Shown: one piece after another, positions 42,284 through 53,545 of the stretch
Layout of the letters: the number at the start of each line of letters is the position of its first letter
How positions within the stretch are numbered: the first letter of the stretch is position 1
Assembly (NCBI RefSeq): GCF_047237965.1
Contig: NZ_JBDFLX010000001.1
Location: 1,860,001-1,924,000, forward strand
Reading direction: 5' to 3'
DNA from: Noviherbaspirillum_A sp047237965
GTDB lineage: Bacteria; Pseudomonadota; Gammaproteobacteria; Burkholderiales; Burkholderiaceae_D
DNA: 64,000 bases
The notes under the pieces: generated by a model
The model's database searches: none
What the model was told of the DNA's origin: nothing
Seen by the model: only the letters and a program-made list of their open reading frames with translations
Translations under genes and position numbers: made by a program

Positions 42284-44386
42284 TTACTTTTTCTTCGGCA
42301 CGTACAGATCCGTAATCACCCCCAGCCCCATCTCCGCCGCGAACATCGGCGTCTCCGACAGCGTCGGATGCGCATGGATGGTCAGCGCCAGGTCTTCCAG
42401 GTCCGCGCCCATCTCCATCGCCAGCACGGTCTCGGCCAGCAGTTCACCTGCATTCACGCCAACGATGCCGGCGCCGATGATGCGCTTGGTTTCCGGGTCC
42501 CACAGCAGCTTGGTCATGCCATCGTCGCGGCCCATGGCCAGCGCGCGGCCGGAGGCGGCCCAGGGGAAATTGGCTTTCTCATAGGGGATGCCCTGCGACT
42601 TGGCGTCGTTCTCGGTCAGGCCCATCCATGCCACTTCGGGGTCGGTGTAGGCCACCGAAGGAATGGTCATCGGGTCGAACTCGACCTTGTGGCCGCCGAT
42701 CACTTCCGCCGCCACCTTGGCTTCGTTGGTGGCCTTGTGGGCCAGCATCGGGTCGCCGCAGATGTCGCCGATCGCATAGATGTGGCCGACGTTGGTGCGC
42801 TGCTGGCGGTCCACCGGGATGAAGCCGCGCTCGTTGACGATCACGCCCGCCTTCTCCGCGCCAATGTCGCGGCCGTTCGGGCGGCGGCCCACTGCCATCA
42901 GCACCATGTCGTAGAGCTGCGGTTCGGCCGGCGCGTTGGCGCCCTCGAAGGTGGCCAGCAGGCCGTCTTCGCGCGCTTCCAGCTTGGTGACCTTGGTCTT
43001 GAGGTAGATGCCCTCGTAGCGCTTCTCGATGCGCTTCTGCAGCGGCTTGACGATGTCGCGGTCGGCGGCCGGGATCAGGCCGTCGGCGAATTCCACCACG
43101 GTGATCTTCGTGCCCAGCGCGTCATAGACGCAGGCCATTTCCAGGCCGATGATGCCGCCGCCGATCACCAGCATGCGCTTCGGGATCTGGCGCAGTTCCA
43201 GCGCGCCGGTGGAGTCGATCACGCGCGGATCGTCATACGGGAAGCCGGGGATGCGCGCGACCGACGAGCCGGCCGCGATGATCGCGTTCTTGAAGGCGAT
43301 GGTCTTGCTGCCTTCGGCGGTTTCCACCGTCAGCGTATTGGCCGACGAGAACGCCGCCTTGCCATGCACCACCTGCACCTTGCGCGCACGCGCCAGGCCC
43401 GACAGGCCGCCGGTCAGCTTCTTGACCACGCTGTCCTTCCAGCCGCGCAGGCCGTCGAGGTCGATCTCGGGCGCGGACATCTTCACGCCGAAATGCGACA
43501 TCTCCTCGGCTTCGGTAATCACCTTGGCCGCATGCAGCAGCGCCTTGGACGGAATGCAGCCCACGTTCAGGCAGACGCCGCCCAGCGAGGCATAGCGCTC
43601 CACCAGCACGACCTTCTGGCCCAGGTCGGCGGCACGGAAGGCGGCGGTGTAGCCGCCAGGGCCGGCGCCCAGCACCAGGGTCTCGCATTCGATATCGGCC
43701 TGGCCGCTGAAGCTGGCGGCAGTCGGCGCCTGCACCGGCGCGGCGGGGGCAGCGGCAGCAGGCGCTGCGGCCGGAGCCGGCGCAGCGGCGGCGCCCTGCC
43801 CTTCCAGCACCAGCAATGGCGAGCCCTTGGACACCTTGTCGCCCAGCTTGACCTTCAGCTCCTTTACCACGCCGGCATGACTGGACGGGATCTCCATGCT
43901 GGCCTTGTCGGATTCCACCGTGATCAGCGACTGGTCGACGCTGACGGTATCGCCCGGCTTGACCAGCACCTCGATCACTTCCACTTCCTTGAAGTCACCG
44001 ATGTCGGGTACCTCGACATGGATGATGCCGCCGGTTGCGGCCGGGGCGGCCGCCGCAGGTGCAGGTGCAGCGGCAGGCGCCGGCGCAGCAGCAGGAACTG
44101 GTGCAGCAGCGGGCGCAGCGGCAGCCGGTGCCGCCTCTTGCGCTTCGCCTTCCGTTTCCAGCATCAGCAGCAGCGAGCCTTCGGCCACCTTGTCGCCCAG
44201 CTTGACCTTCAGCTCCTTCACCACGCCGGCCTGGCTGGACGGAATCTCCATGCTGGCCTTGTCCGACTCCACCGTGATCAGCGACTGGTCCACCGCAATC
44301 CGGTCGCCCGGCTTGACCAGCACCTCGATCACTTCCACTTCCTTGAAATCCCCGATGTCGGGAACCTTGATTTCAACCAGGCTCAT
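42284..44386 (-). CDS. lpdA: Dihydrolipoyl dehydrogenase with two N-terminal lipoyl domains
   Basis: The E3 subunit of pyruvate dehydrogenase, 700 residues, which reoxidises dihydrolipoamide with NAD+. Unlike E. coli Lpd it carries two lipoyl domains (about 1-80 and 120-198, lipoyl lysines Lys43 and Lys161 in VESDKAS), joined by Ala/Pro-rich linkers. The flavoprotein part starts near 228 with VLGAGPGGYTAAFRAADLGQ and has the redox pair Cys272/Cys277 in GGVCLNVGCIPSK. The catalytic His-Glu region is HAHPTLSE near the end. The ATG at 44386 fits the conserved MSLVEIKVPDIGDF start. It is the last gene of the operon, followed by a strong terminator. Confidence 0.96.
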   Translation of the reverse strand: MSLVEIKVPDIGDFKEVEVIEVLVKPGDRIAVDQSLITVESDKASMEIPSSQAGVVKELKVKLGDKVAEGSLLLMLETEGEAQEAAPAAAAPAAAPVPAAAPAPAAAPAPAAAAPAATGGIIHVEVPDIGDFKEVEVIEVLVKPGDTVSVDQSLITVESDKASMEIPSSHAGVVKELKVKLGDKVSKGSPLLVLEGQGAAAAPAPAAAPAAAAPAAPVQAPTAASFSGQADIECETLVLGAGPGGYTAAFRAADLGQKVVLVERYASLGGVCLNVGCIPSKALLHAAKVITEAEEMSHFGVKMSAPEIDLDGLRGWKDSVVKKLTGGLSGLARARKVQVVHGKAAFSSANTLTVETAEGSKTIAFKNAIIAAGSSVARIPGFPYDDPRVIDSTGALELRQIPKRMLVIGGGIIGLEMACVYDALGTKITVVEFADGLIPAADRDIVKPLQKRIEKRYEGIYLKTKVTKLEAREDGLLATFEGANAPAEPQLYDMVLMAVGRRPNGRDIGAEKAGVIVNERGFIPVDRQQRTNVGHIYAIGDICGDPMLAHKATNEAKVAAEVIGGHKVEFDPMTIPSVAYTDPEVAWMGLTENDAKSQGIPYEKANFPWAASGRALAMGRDDGMTKLLWDPETKRIIGAGIVGVNAGELLAETVLAMEMGADLEDLALTIHAHPTLSETPMFAAEMGLGVITDLYVPKKK

Positions 44387-44480
44387 CACATAGCTCCATG
44401 TTCTGCCCGGGCCGCCCATCTGGCGCGCGCCGGGGAATTGTTATTGCTCCCTGCAGGGACAAAGCGGGAGGATGGGTGTT

Positions 44481-45047
44481 TCATTGCATCGCGATACTGT
44501 GGATCTGCATGGGTCCGGCCGAATTCTTGTCGAACTCGATGCCGGCCGCCACGCCCACCTCGGCAATCCGGCGCGCCGACTCCAGGCTGTCGTAGACCGC
44601 GTGCATCGCGCCCAGCGCAAAGTTGCGGCCGCTGCCTATGCCCCAGAAACGGTCGAAGGCAAAGACTTCACGATAGGAATAGACGCCGAAGATGCCATGC
44701 GGATTGGCGATCAGCGAGATCAGCTGCGACGACTCGTACGGATCGTCCTCGTCTTCCCGGGTGTTGAGGAAATACTTTTCCTTCAGGATGTTGTGCACCC
44801 GGGTATAGGTTTCGAAGACCTCGTCCTTGCTGCCCAGCCGGCAGTCGTCGCCCATCTCGGTCAGCACCTTGCGCATGACCGGGAAATGGGCGGTGGTGCC
44901 GGCCAGCGTGACCCAGGACGCGCCGACCTGGAAGATCTTGCTGTTGGCCTCGTAATTGCCGGGCAGCCGGGTGTCGCCGAACGTCACCAGCGAATCGGCG
45001 GCGATCGCAACCTCTCCATTCTTTCTGACGACGACACAGGTGGTCAT
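44481..45047 (-). CDS. HslV-like Ntn-hydrolase (proteasome beta-type fold) in the PDH operon
   Basis: A 188-residue protein aligned by eye with HslV over its length. It begins MTTCVVVRKNGEVAIAADS; removal of Met would expose the catalytic Thr1, with Asp17 and Lys36 (HslV Lys33) in the expected places, and GIGSGRNFALGAMHA matches the HslV GSGG loop. No HslU-type ATPase is nearby, and genuine hslVU would be expected elsewhere. GGAGATCTGCA precedes the ATG. It sits between aceF (58-base gap) and lpdA (94-base gap) on the same strand. It is likely an active or relict threonine peptidase of unknown target. Confidence 0.78.
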   Translation of the reverse strand: MTTCVVVRKNGEVAIAADSLVTFGDTRLPGNYEANSKIFQVGASWVTLAGTTAHFPVMRKVLTEMGDDCRLGSKDEVFETYTRVHNILKEKYFLNTREDEDDPYESSQLISLIANPHGIFGVYSYREVFAFDRFWGIGSGRNFALGAMHAVYDSLESARRIAEVGVAAGIEFDKNSAGPMQIHSIAMQ

Positions 45048-45105
45048 TGCAGATCTCCAAACGACGGGCGGCCGGCTTGACAGGCTCCTCGGGCCGCCCT
45101 GCCCA

Positions 45106-46458
45106 TTACAGCAGCGTCTTGCGCATGTCGCCCAGCACTTCGGACAGGTAGACCGTGAAGCGGGCCGCCATCGCGCCATCGATCACGCGGTGGTCATAGG
45201 ACAGCGAGGTCGGCATCATCAGGCGCGGCACGAACTGCTTGCCGTCCCAGACCGGCTTGAACTCGGACTTGGACAAGCCCAGGATTGCGACTTCCGGCGC
45301 ATTGATGATGGGCGTAAAGGCCGTGCCGCCGATGCCGCCCAGCGACGAGATGGTGAAGCTGGCGCCCTGCATGTCGGCCGGTTTCAGCTTGCCGTCGCGG
45401 GCCTGGGCCGAGAGTTCGCCCATTTCCTGGGCGATCTGGGCAACGCCCTTCTTGTCGGCATCCTTCACCACCGGAACCACTAGGCCGTTGGGCGTGTCGG
45501 CGGCAAAGCCGATGTGGTAGTACTGCTTCAGGATCAGGTTCTCGCCCTTGGCATCCAATGAAGAATTGAAGACCGGGAATTTTTTCAGCGCGGCCACCGA
45601 TGCCTTGATCACGAAGGCCAGCATGGTCAGCTTCACGCCCGACTTGGCCATCGCGGCATTGGCCGACTTGCGGAATTCCTCCAGCTCGGTGATGTCGGCC
45701 TGGTCGTACTGGGTTACGTGCGGAATCATTACCCAGTTGCGGTGCAGGTTCGGGCCGCTGATCTTCTTGATGCGCGACAGCGGCTGCAGCTCGGTGGCGC
45801 CGAACTTGGAGAAGTCCAGCGACGGCCACGGCAGCAGGTCCAGGCCCACGCCGCTGCCCTTGGCAGCCGAAGCGGGCGCTGCGGCCGCGGCGGCGCCGCC
45901 GGCAATCACGCCCTTCACATACCCCTGCACGTCCTGCTGGGTGATGCGGCCTTTCGGACCGCTGCCCTTGACCTGGGTCAGGTCCACGCCCAGTTCGCGG
46001 GCGAACTTGCGAATCGACGGCGACGCATGCGGCTTGATGCCGTTGGCCGAGGCCACCGGCGCGGCAGCGGGTGCCGGCGCAGGCGCCGGGGTGGGCGCTG
46101 CGGGCGCAGGCGCCGGTGCCGGCGCGGCTGCTGCAGGCGCAGGCGTCGGTGCGGCGGCCGCGGGCGCCGGGGCGGCGGCTGCAGGCGCAGGCGCCGGAGC
46201 AGCCGGCGCTGCGGCCGCGCCCTCGGTTTCCAGCATCAGCAACAGCGTGCCTTCCGCCACCTTGTCGCCCAGCTTGACCTTCAGCTCCTTGACCACGCCG
46301 GCCTGGCTGGACGGGATCTCCATGCTGGCCTTGTCCGACTCGACCGTGATCAGCGACTGGTCCACCGCCACCGTGTCGCCCGGCTTGACCAGCAGCTCAA
46401 TGACTTCGACTTCCTTGAAATCGCCGATATCCGGGACTTTGACTTCCACCATGCTCAT
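45106..46458 (-). CDS. aceF: Pyruvate dehydrogenase E2, dihydrolipoamide acetyltransferase
   Basis: A 450-residue E2 core subunit that transfers acetyl groups from lipoamide to CoA. One lipoyl domain (1-80, Lys43), an unusually long Ala/Pro linker (about 82-142), a peripheral-subunit-binding domain (about 148-185, SIRKFARELGVDLTQVKGSG), and the catalytic domain (about 215-450) with the active-site motif SLSYDHRVIDGAMAARF. One lipoyl domain here plus two on E3 gives three per E2-E3 unit, the number that E. coli E2 carries alone. It lies 130 bases after aceE and 58 before the HslV-like gene. Confidence 0.96.
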   Translation of the reverse strand: MSMVEVKVPDIGDFKEVEVIELLVKPGDTVAVDQSLITVESDKASMEIPSSQAGVVKELKVKLGDKVAEGTLLLMLETEGAAAAPAAPAPAPAAAAPAPAAAAPTPAPAAAAPAPAPAPAAPTPAPAPAPAAAPVASANGIKPHASPSIRKFARELGVDLTQVKGSGPKGRITQQDVQGYVKGVIAGGAAAAAAPASAAKGSGVGLDLLPWPSLDFSKFGATELQPLSRIKKISGPNLHRNWVMIPHVTQYDQADITELEEFRKSANAAMAKSGVKLTMLAFVIKASVAALKKFPVFNSSLDAKGENLILKQYYHIGFAADTPNGLVVPVVKDADKKGVAQIAQEMGELSAQARDGKLKPADMQGASFTISSLGGIGGTAFTPIINAPEVAILGLSKSEFKPVWDGKQFVPRLMMPTSLSYDHRVIDGAMAARFTVYLSEVLGDMRKTLL

Positions 46459-46588
46459 TGTTCTAGCTCCGTTTTATGTCCGCCGCTTGCCAAAAAAAGT
46501 CCGGGAAAGGAAGCGCCGCGGCATGGCTGCCGTGATGCTTGCGGTTCCCGGACCCGTTTGGGCATGACAGGGGATTCGTTAGTCTTGT

Positions 46589-49285
<2,697 letters not shown>

Positions 49286-49373
49286 CGTGCGTCTCCTATC
49301 TTTGCCGGATTGGTTTAGACATCGCGGGCGTGGGTTTGTTACAGGCGTGACTTGTGGGATGAACAACCCGCGC

Positions 49374-49402
49374 ATTTTATCAGCGAAATTTGAAATTTCA
49401 AA
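49374..49402 (-). promoter_or_regulatory. aceE promoter overlapped by a palindromic operator candidate
   Basis: On the minus strand TTGAAA (49396-49401), a 16-base spacer and TAAAAT (49374-49379) make a good sigma-70 promoter with a start near 49367, about 82 bases before aceE. A perfect 14-base palindrome TTTGAAATTTCAAA (49389-49402) covers the -35 hexamer and part of the spacer, a usual repressor position. The palindrome stands out in GC-rich DNA. It does not match the E. coli PdhR site. Confidence 0.6.
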
Positions 49403-49529
49403 CTACGATATACGTTTTCATAATGTGGGATTTACTGTGCAGCGCAACATCGTCTGCGCCGTGTTCCCGGAGCGGCAAGCGCCCAAGCCCCCTTATAATC
49501 CGGTTTTCCAACCGCAACCTCCCTTCATC

Positions 49530-50375
49530 ATGTCTGCACAAATCATCAATGGCACCCTGCTCTCCCAACAACTGCGCACCGACGTCGCGCGCCGCGCCGC
49601 CGCGCTGAGCGCGCAAGGCCGCCAGCCGGGCCTGGCCGTGGTGCTGGTGGGCGACAATCCGGCCTCCCAGGTCTATGTGCGCAACAAGGTGAAAGCGTGC
49701 GAGGACAATGGCCTCTATTCCGTTCTGGAGAAGTACGACGCCACGCTGTCGGAGGCGCAGCTCCTGGAACGCATCGCCGCGCTGAATGCCGACCCGAAGA
49801 TCAACGGCATCCTGGTGCAACTGCCGCTGCCGGCCCATATCGACTCGCACAAGGTGCTGGAAGCGATCGCACCCGAAAAGGATGTCGACGGCTTTCATAT
49901 CAGCAATGCCGGCCTGCTGATGACGGGCCAGCCGCTGTTTCGTCCCTGCACGCCCTACGGCGTGATGAAGATGCTGGAGTCGATCGACTATCCGGTGCGC
50001 GGCGCGCATGCGGTAGTGGTCGGCGCATCCAACATCGTCGGCAAGCCGCAGGCGATGCTGCTCTTGCAGGCCGGCGCCACGGTCACCATCTGCAACTCCA
50101 AGACCCGCGACCTGGGCCACCATACCCGCCAGGCCGACATCCTGGTGGTGGCCACCGGCAAGCGCAACATCGTCACCGCCGACATGATCAAACCGGGCGC
50201 AGTCGTCATCGACGTCGGCATGAACCGGGACGACAACGGTAAATTGTGCGGAGACGTCGATTTTGAAAACGCCAAGGAAGTCGCCGGCTGGATCACGCCC
50301 GTCCCGGGCGGGGTCGGCCCGATGACCATCACCATGCTGCTGGTAAACACCATAGAAGCCGCCGAGAGAACCTGA
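49530..50375 (+). CDS. folD: Methylenetetrahydrofolate dehydrogenase/cyclohydrolase FolD
   Basis: A 281-residue bifunctional enzyme of one-carbon metabolism that interconverts 5,10-methylene- and 10-formyl-tetrahydrofolate using NADP. The signature YVRNKVKACEDNGL carries the catalytic lysine, with ILVQLPLPAHID, the Rossmann motif VVVGASNIVGKPQAMLLL, and the closing PVPGGVGPMTITMLLVNT. It is divergent from aceE with 244 bases between, and prlC follows after 4 bases. Confidence 0.97.
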   Translation: MSAQIINGTLLSQQLRTDVARRAAALSAQGRQPGLAVVLVGDNPASQVYVRNKVKACEDNGLYSVLEKYDATLSEAQLLERIAALNADPKINGILVQLPLPAHIDSHKVLEAIAPEKDVDGFHISNAGLLMTGQPLFRPCTPYGVMKMLESIDYPVRGAHAVVVGASNIVGKPQAMLLLQAGATVTICNSKTRDLGHHTRQADILVVATGKRNIVTADMIKPGAVVIDVGMNRDDNGKLCGDVDFENAKEVAGWITPVPGGVGPMTITMLLVNTIEAAERT

Positions 50376-50379
50376 ACCT

Positions 50380-52446
50380 ATGAATGCACAGACCAATCCC
50401 CTGCTCGACTTTTCCGACCTGCCGCGTTTCGACACCTTCGCGCCGGAGTTCGTCACCCCCGCCATCGACAGCCTGCTGAGTGAATGCCGCGAGGTGGTGG
50501 CGCGGCTGGAAGCCTCCACCGACCCGGCCAGCTGGTCCAATTTCGTGGAACCGCTGGAACAGGCAACCGAGAAGCTGGGCCGGGCATGGGGCGTGGTCGG
50601 ACATCTGAACGCGGTGGTGGACACGCCGGAACTGCGCGCGGTGTACAACGAGAATCAGCCCAGGGTCACCGAGTTCTGGACCGCGCTGGCGCAGAATCCG
50701 GCGCTGTTCGAGAAATACAAGGCATTGAAGAACAGTGCCGACTTCGCCACGCTGACGCCGGCGCGCAGGAAGATCATCGAGAATGCGCTGCGCGACTTCC
50801 ATCTGGGCGGCGCCGACCTGCCGGACGACAAGAAGGCGCGCTTTGCGGCGATCCAGGAACGCCAGGCGGAACTGGCCACCAAATTCTCGGAAAACGTGCT
50901 CGACGCCACCAATGCCTACGAACTGATCGTCGAGGATGAGGCACGCCTGTCCGGCCTGCCCGACGACGTGCGCCAGGCCGCCCGCGCCTCCGCCGAAAAG
51001 GCCGGCAAGCCGGGCTACCGCTTCACCCTGCATTTCCCCTCCTATTTCCCGGTGCTGCAGTATGCAAACGACCGCGCGCTGCGCGAGACCATCTACCGCG
51101 ACAACGCCACCAAGGCATCCGAACTGGGCGCGAAGCCGGAGTGGGACAACACCGCCCTCATCAGCGAACTGCTGCAGCTGCGGCAGGAGGAAGCCCAGCT
51201 GCTGGGCTACAGCAACTATGCAGAAGTGTCGCTGGTGCCCAAGATGGCCGAGACGCCGCAGCAGGTGATCGGCTTCCTGGAAGACCTGGCGCAGCGCGCC
51301 CGCCCCTTCGCCGGAAAGGACCTGGAGGAAGTGCGCGCCTTTGCCAAAGCGGAACTGGGCATAGACCAGCTCGAAGCCTGGGACCTGGCCTATGCCTCGG
51401 AAAAGCTGCGCCAGAAGCGGTATGCGTTTTCCGAGCAGGAGGTCAAGCAGTACTTCCCGGAGCACAAGGTGGTGGACGGCCTGTTCCGCCTGATCGAAAA
51501 GCTGTTTTCGGTGAAGATCGCGCCGGACAGCGCGCCGGTCTGGCACAAGGATGTGAGCTTCTTCCGCATCGAGCGCGACGGCCGCCTGCTGGGCCAGTTC
51601 TATCTCGACCTGTATGCCCGCACCGGCAAGCGCGGCGGCGCCTGGATGAACGACGCCCGCGGCCGCCGTCTGGCCGGCGAAGCGGTACAGACGCCAGTTG
51701 CCTACCTGACCTGCAACTTCACCGAGCCGGCGGTGGTCGACGGCAAGGCGCGGCCGGCGCTGTTCACCCATGACGAGGTGAATACCCTGTTCCATGAATT
51801 CGGCCATGGACTGCATCACATGCTGACCCAGGTCGACGAGCTGGGCGTGTCCGGCATTTCCGGGGTGGAATGGGATGCGGTCGAGCTGCCCTCCCAGTTC
51901 ATGGAAAACTTCTGCTGGGAATGGGACGTGCTGCAGAACATGAGCGCCCATATCGACACCGGGGCACCGCTGCCGCGCGCGCTGTTCGACAAGATGACCG
52001 CGGCGAAGAACTTCCAGTCCGGCCTGCAGATGCTGCGCCAGGTCGAGTTCTCGCTGTTCGACATGCACCTGCACTACGACTACGACCCGCGCGGCCAGCG
52101 CAGCGTGCAGGACGTGCTGGACGACGTGCGCCGCCGCTTCGCGGTAATGATTCCGCCATCCTTCAACCGCTTCCAGAATTCCTTCGGCCATATCTTCGCC
52201 GGCGGCTATGCGGCTGGCTACTACAGCTACAAATGGGCCGAGGTGCTGTCCGCCGACGCCTACAGCGCCTTCGAGGAAGCCAGCGGCAGCGGCGACGAGG
52301 AGCACCTGGCCGAAGCCGGCCGCCGCTTTCTGGCCGAGATCCTGTCGGTGGGCGGTTCACGTCCGGCGCTGGAATCGTTCAAGGCCTTCCGCGGCCGCGA
52401 ACCGGAAATCGATGCGCTGCTGCGGCATAGCGGCATGACCGCCTGA
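50380..52446 (+). CDS. prlC: Oligopeptidase A (M3 family metallopeptidase)
   Basis: A 688-residue cytoplasmic zinc peptidase that degrades short peptides, including cleaved signal peptides. The zinc site HEFGHGLHHML is near residue 473, and the downstream Glu and family segment EWDAVELPSQFMENFCWEWD are present. Length matches E. coli OpdA (680). The start lies 4 bases after folD, so the two genes are co-transcribed. Confidence 0.96.
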   Translation: MNAQTNPLLDFSDLPRFDTFAPEFVTPAIDSLLSECREVVARLEASTDPASWSNFVEPLEQATEKLGRAWGVVGHLNAVVDTPELRAVYNENQPRVTEFWTALAQNPALFEKYKALKNSADFATLTPARRKIIENALRDFHLGGADLPDDKKARFAAIQERQAELATKFSENVLDATNAYELIVEDEARLSGLPDDVRQAARASAEKAGKPGYRFTLHFPSYFPVLQYANDRALRETIYRDNATKASELGAKPEWDNTALISELLQLRQEEAQLLGYSNYAEVSLVPKMAETPQQVIGFLEDLAQRARPFAGKDLEEVRAFAKAELGIDQLEAWDLAYASEKLRQKRYAFSEQEVKQYFPEHKVVDGLFRLIEKLFSVKIAPDSAPVWHKDVSFFRIERDGRLLGQFYLDLYARTGKRGGAWMNDARGRRLAGEAVQTPVAYLTCNFTEPAVVDGKARPALFTHDEVNTLFHEFGHGLHHMLTQVDELGVSGISGVEWDAVELPSQFMENFCWEWDVLQNMSAHIDTGAPLPRALFDKMTAAKNFQSGLQMLRQVEFSLFDMHLHYDYDPRGQRSVQDVLDDVRRRFAVMIPPSFNRFQNSFGHIFAGGYAAGYYSYKWAEVLSADAYSAFEEASGSGDEEHLAEAGRRFLAEILSVGGSRPALESFKAFRGREPEIDALLRHSGMTA

Positions 52447-52469
52447 CGCTGCGAGCCGGGAGAATCACG

Positions 52470-53099
52470 ATGACCAGAAACATCACACTGCTGCCGATCG
52501 CCCTGCTGGCCTGCGCCACGCTGGCCCAGGCCGAGCTCTACAAGTCGGTCGGGCCGGACGGGCGCGTCACCTACAGCGACACGCCCACCGCCAAGGCCCA
52601 GCCGGTCGATACCCGCAAGGCGCCGGTCGCTTCCGTCAGCGGCACCGCGCTGCCCTACGAACTGGCGCTGGTGGCCAGGGCGCATCCGGTGACGCTCTAC
52701 ACCTCCGACAAGTGCCCGCCCTGCTTTTCGGCGCGCAACCTGCTGGCCAAGCGCGGCGTGCCCTATGTCGAGAAAATCGTCAGCAGCAATGAGGACATTG
52801 CCGCTCTGGCCGCCGTTGCCGGCGAGGCGCGCCTGCCCTTGCTGACCATAGGCGCAGTCAAGGAACAGGGCTTCGAGGAAGGCATCTGGAACCGGGCATT
52901 GTCGGCGGCAGGCTATCCGCAAACCAGCCAGCTGCCGGCCAGCTGGCGCAATCCGCCGCCCCAGGCCGCGGCGCCAGCCCAGGCCGAACCGGCGCCGCCT
53001 CCCGCCGCGCCGGTTGCCCAGCAGCGCCGCGAGCCGGCCGGTCTTCCGGCCGAAGCGCCGCCGCCTGCCGGCAAGGCGCCGCCGGGATTCCGGTTTTGA
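52470..53099 (+). CDS. Exported glutaredoxin-like protein with DUF4124 domain
   Basis: A 209-residue secreted protein. The signal peptide (ITLLPIALLACATLAQA) is followed by a DUF4124 domain (about 20-50, LYKSVGPDGRVTYSDTPTA) and a glutaredoxin-fold domain (about 70-145) with the redox pair in YTSDKCPPCFSARNLLAKRG. The CPPC motif and periplasmic location suggest a thiol-disulfide role. The C-terminal 60 residues are Pro/Ala-rich and probably disordered. GGGAGAATCACG precedes the ATG, 23 bases after prlC. The partner protein is unknown. Confidence 0.87.
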   Translation: MTRNITLLPIALLACATLAQAELYKSVGPDGRVTYSDTPTAKAQPVDTRKAPVASVSGTALPYELALVARAHPVTLYTSDKCPPCFSARNLLAKRGVPYVEKIVSSNEDIAALAAVAGEARLPLLTIGAVKEQGFEEGIWNRALSAAGYPQTSQLPASWRNPPPQAAAPAQAEPAPPPAAPVAQQRREPAGLPAEAPPPAGKAPPGFRF

Positions 53100-53113
53100 G
53101 CCAGGCAAGTGCA

Positions 53114-53545
53114 ATGACCCGCATCGACTTTCACAGCAACGTGCCGGATAAGGTCGCCTACGCCTGCCGGCTGGTGCGCAAGGCGCGGTCGCAGAACCTG
53201 CGGGTGGTGATGCTGGCCGCCGATGCCGACCAGCTGCGCCAGCTCGATGAAAGCCTGTGGACCTTTTCCGACCTCGACTTCCTGCCGCATGTAACGGCCG
53301 ACAGCCCGCTGGCGGCGCAGACGCCGATCCTGCTGATGCAAGCCGGCGCCGAGACGGACGACCTGCCGCATCACCAGATCCTGGTGAACCTGTCGCAGCA
53401 GCCGCCGGCCCACTTCGCCCGCTTCGAGCGCATGTTCGAGATCGTTTCCTCGGAAGATGCCGACCGCCTGGCAGGCCGCGAACGCTATCGCCATTACCAG
53501 CAGCGCGGCTATCCCCTAACCCATTACGACGCCGATAAAGCATGA
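53114..53545 (+). CDS. holC: DNA polymerase III chi subunit
   Basis: A 143-residue HolC protein, the clamp-loader accessory subunit that contacts single-strand-binding protein. It opens MTRIDFHSNVPDKVAYACRL, with the family segments FLPHVTADSP, QTPILLM and RYRHYQQRGYPLTHYD. The frame is open back to a TTG at 53096 that overlaps the previous stop, but the ATG at 53114 matches the family start. The next gene overlaps by 4 bases (ATGA). Confidence 0.93.
   Translation: MTRIDFHSNVPDKVAYACRLVRKARSQNLRVVMLAADADQLRQLDESLWTFSDLDFLPHVTADSPLAAQTPILLMQAGAETDDLPHHQILVNLSQQPPAHFARFERMFEIVSSEDADRLAGRERYRHYQQRGYPLTHYDADKA

Noticed and set aside
42368..44767. A 799-codon plus-strand open frame opposite lpdA
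   Set aside because: Shadow of lpdA and its Ala/Pro-rich linkers; the repeats in it mirror the lipoyl domains on the other strand.
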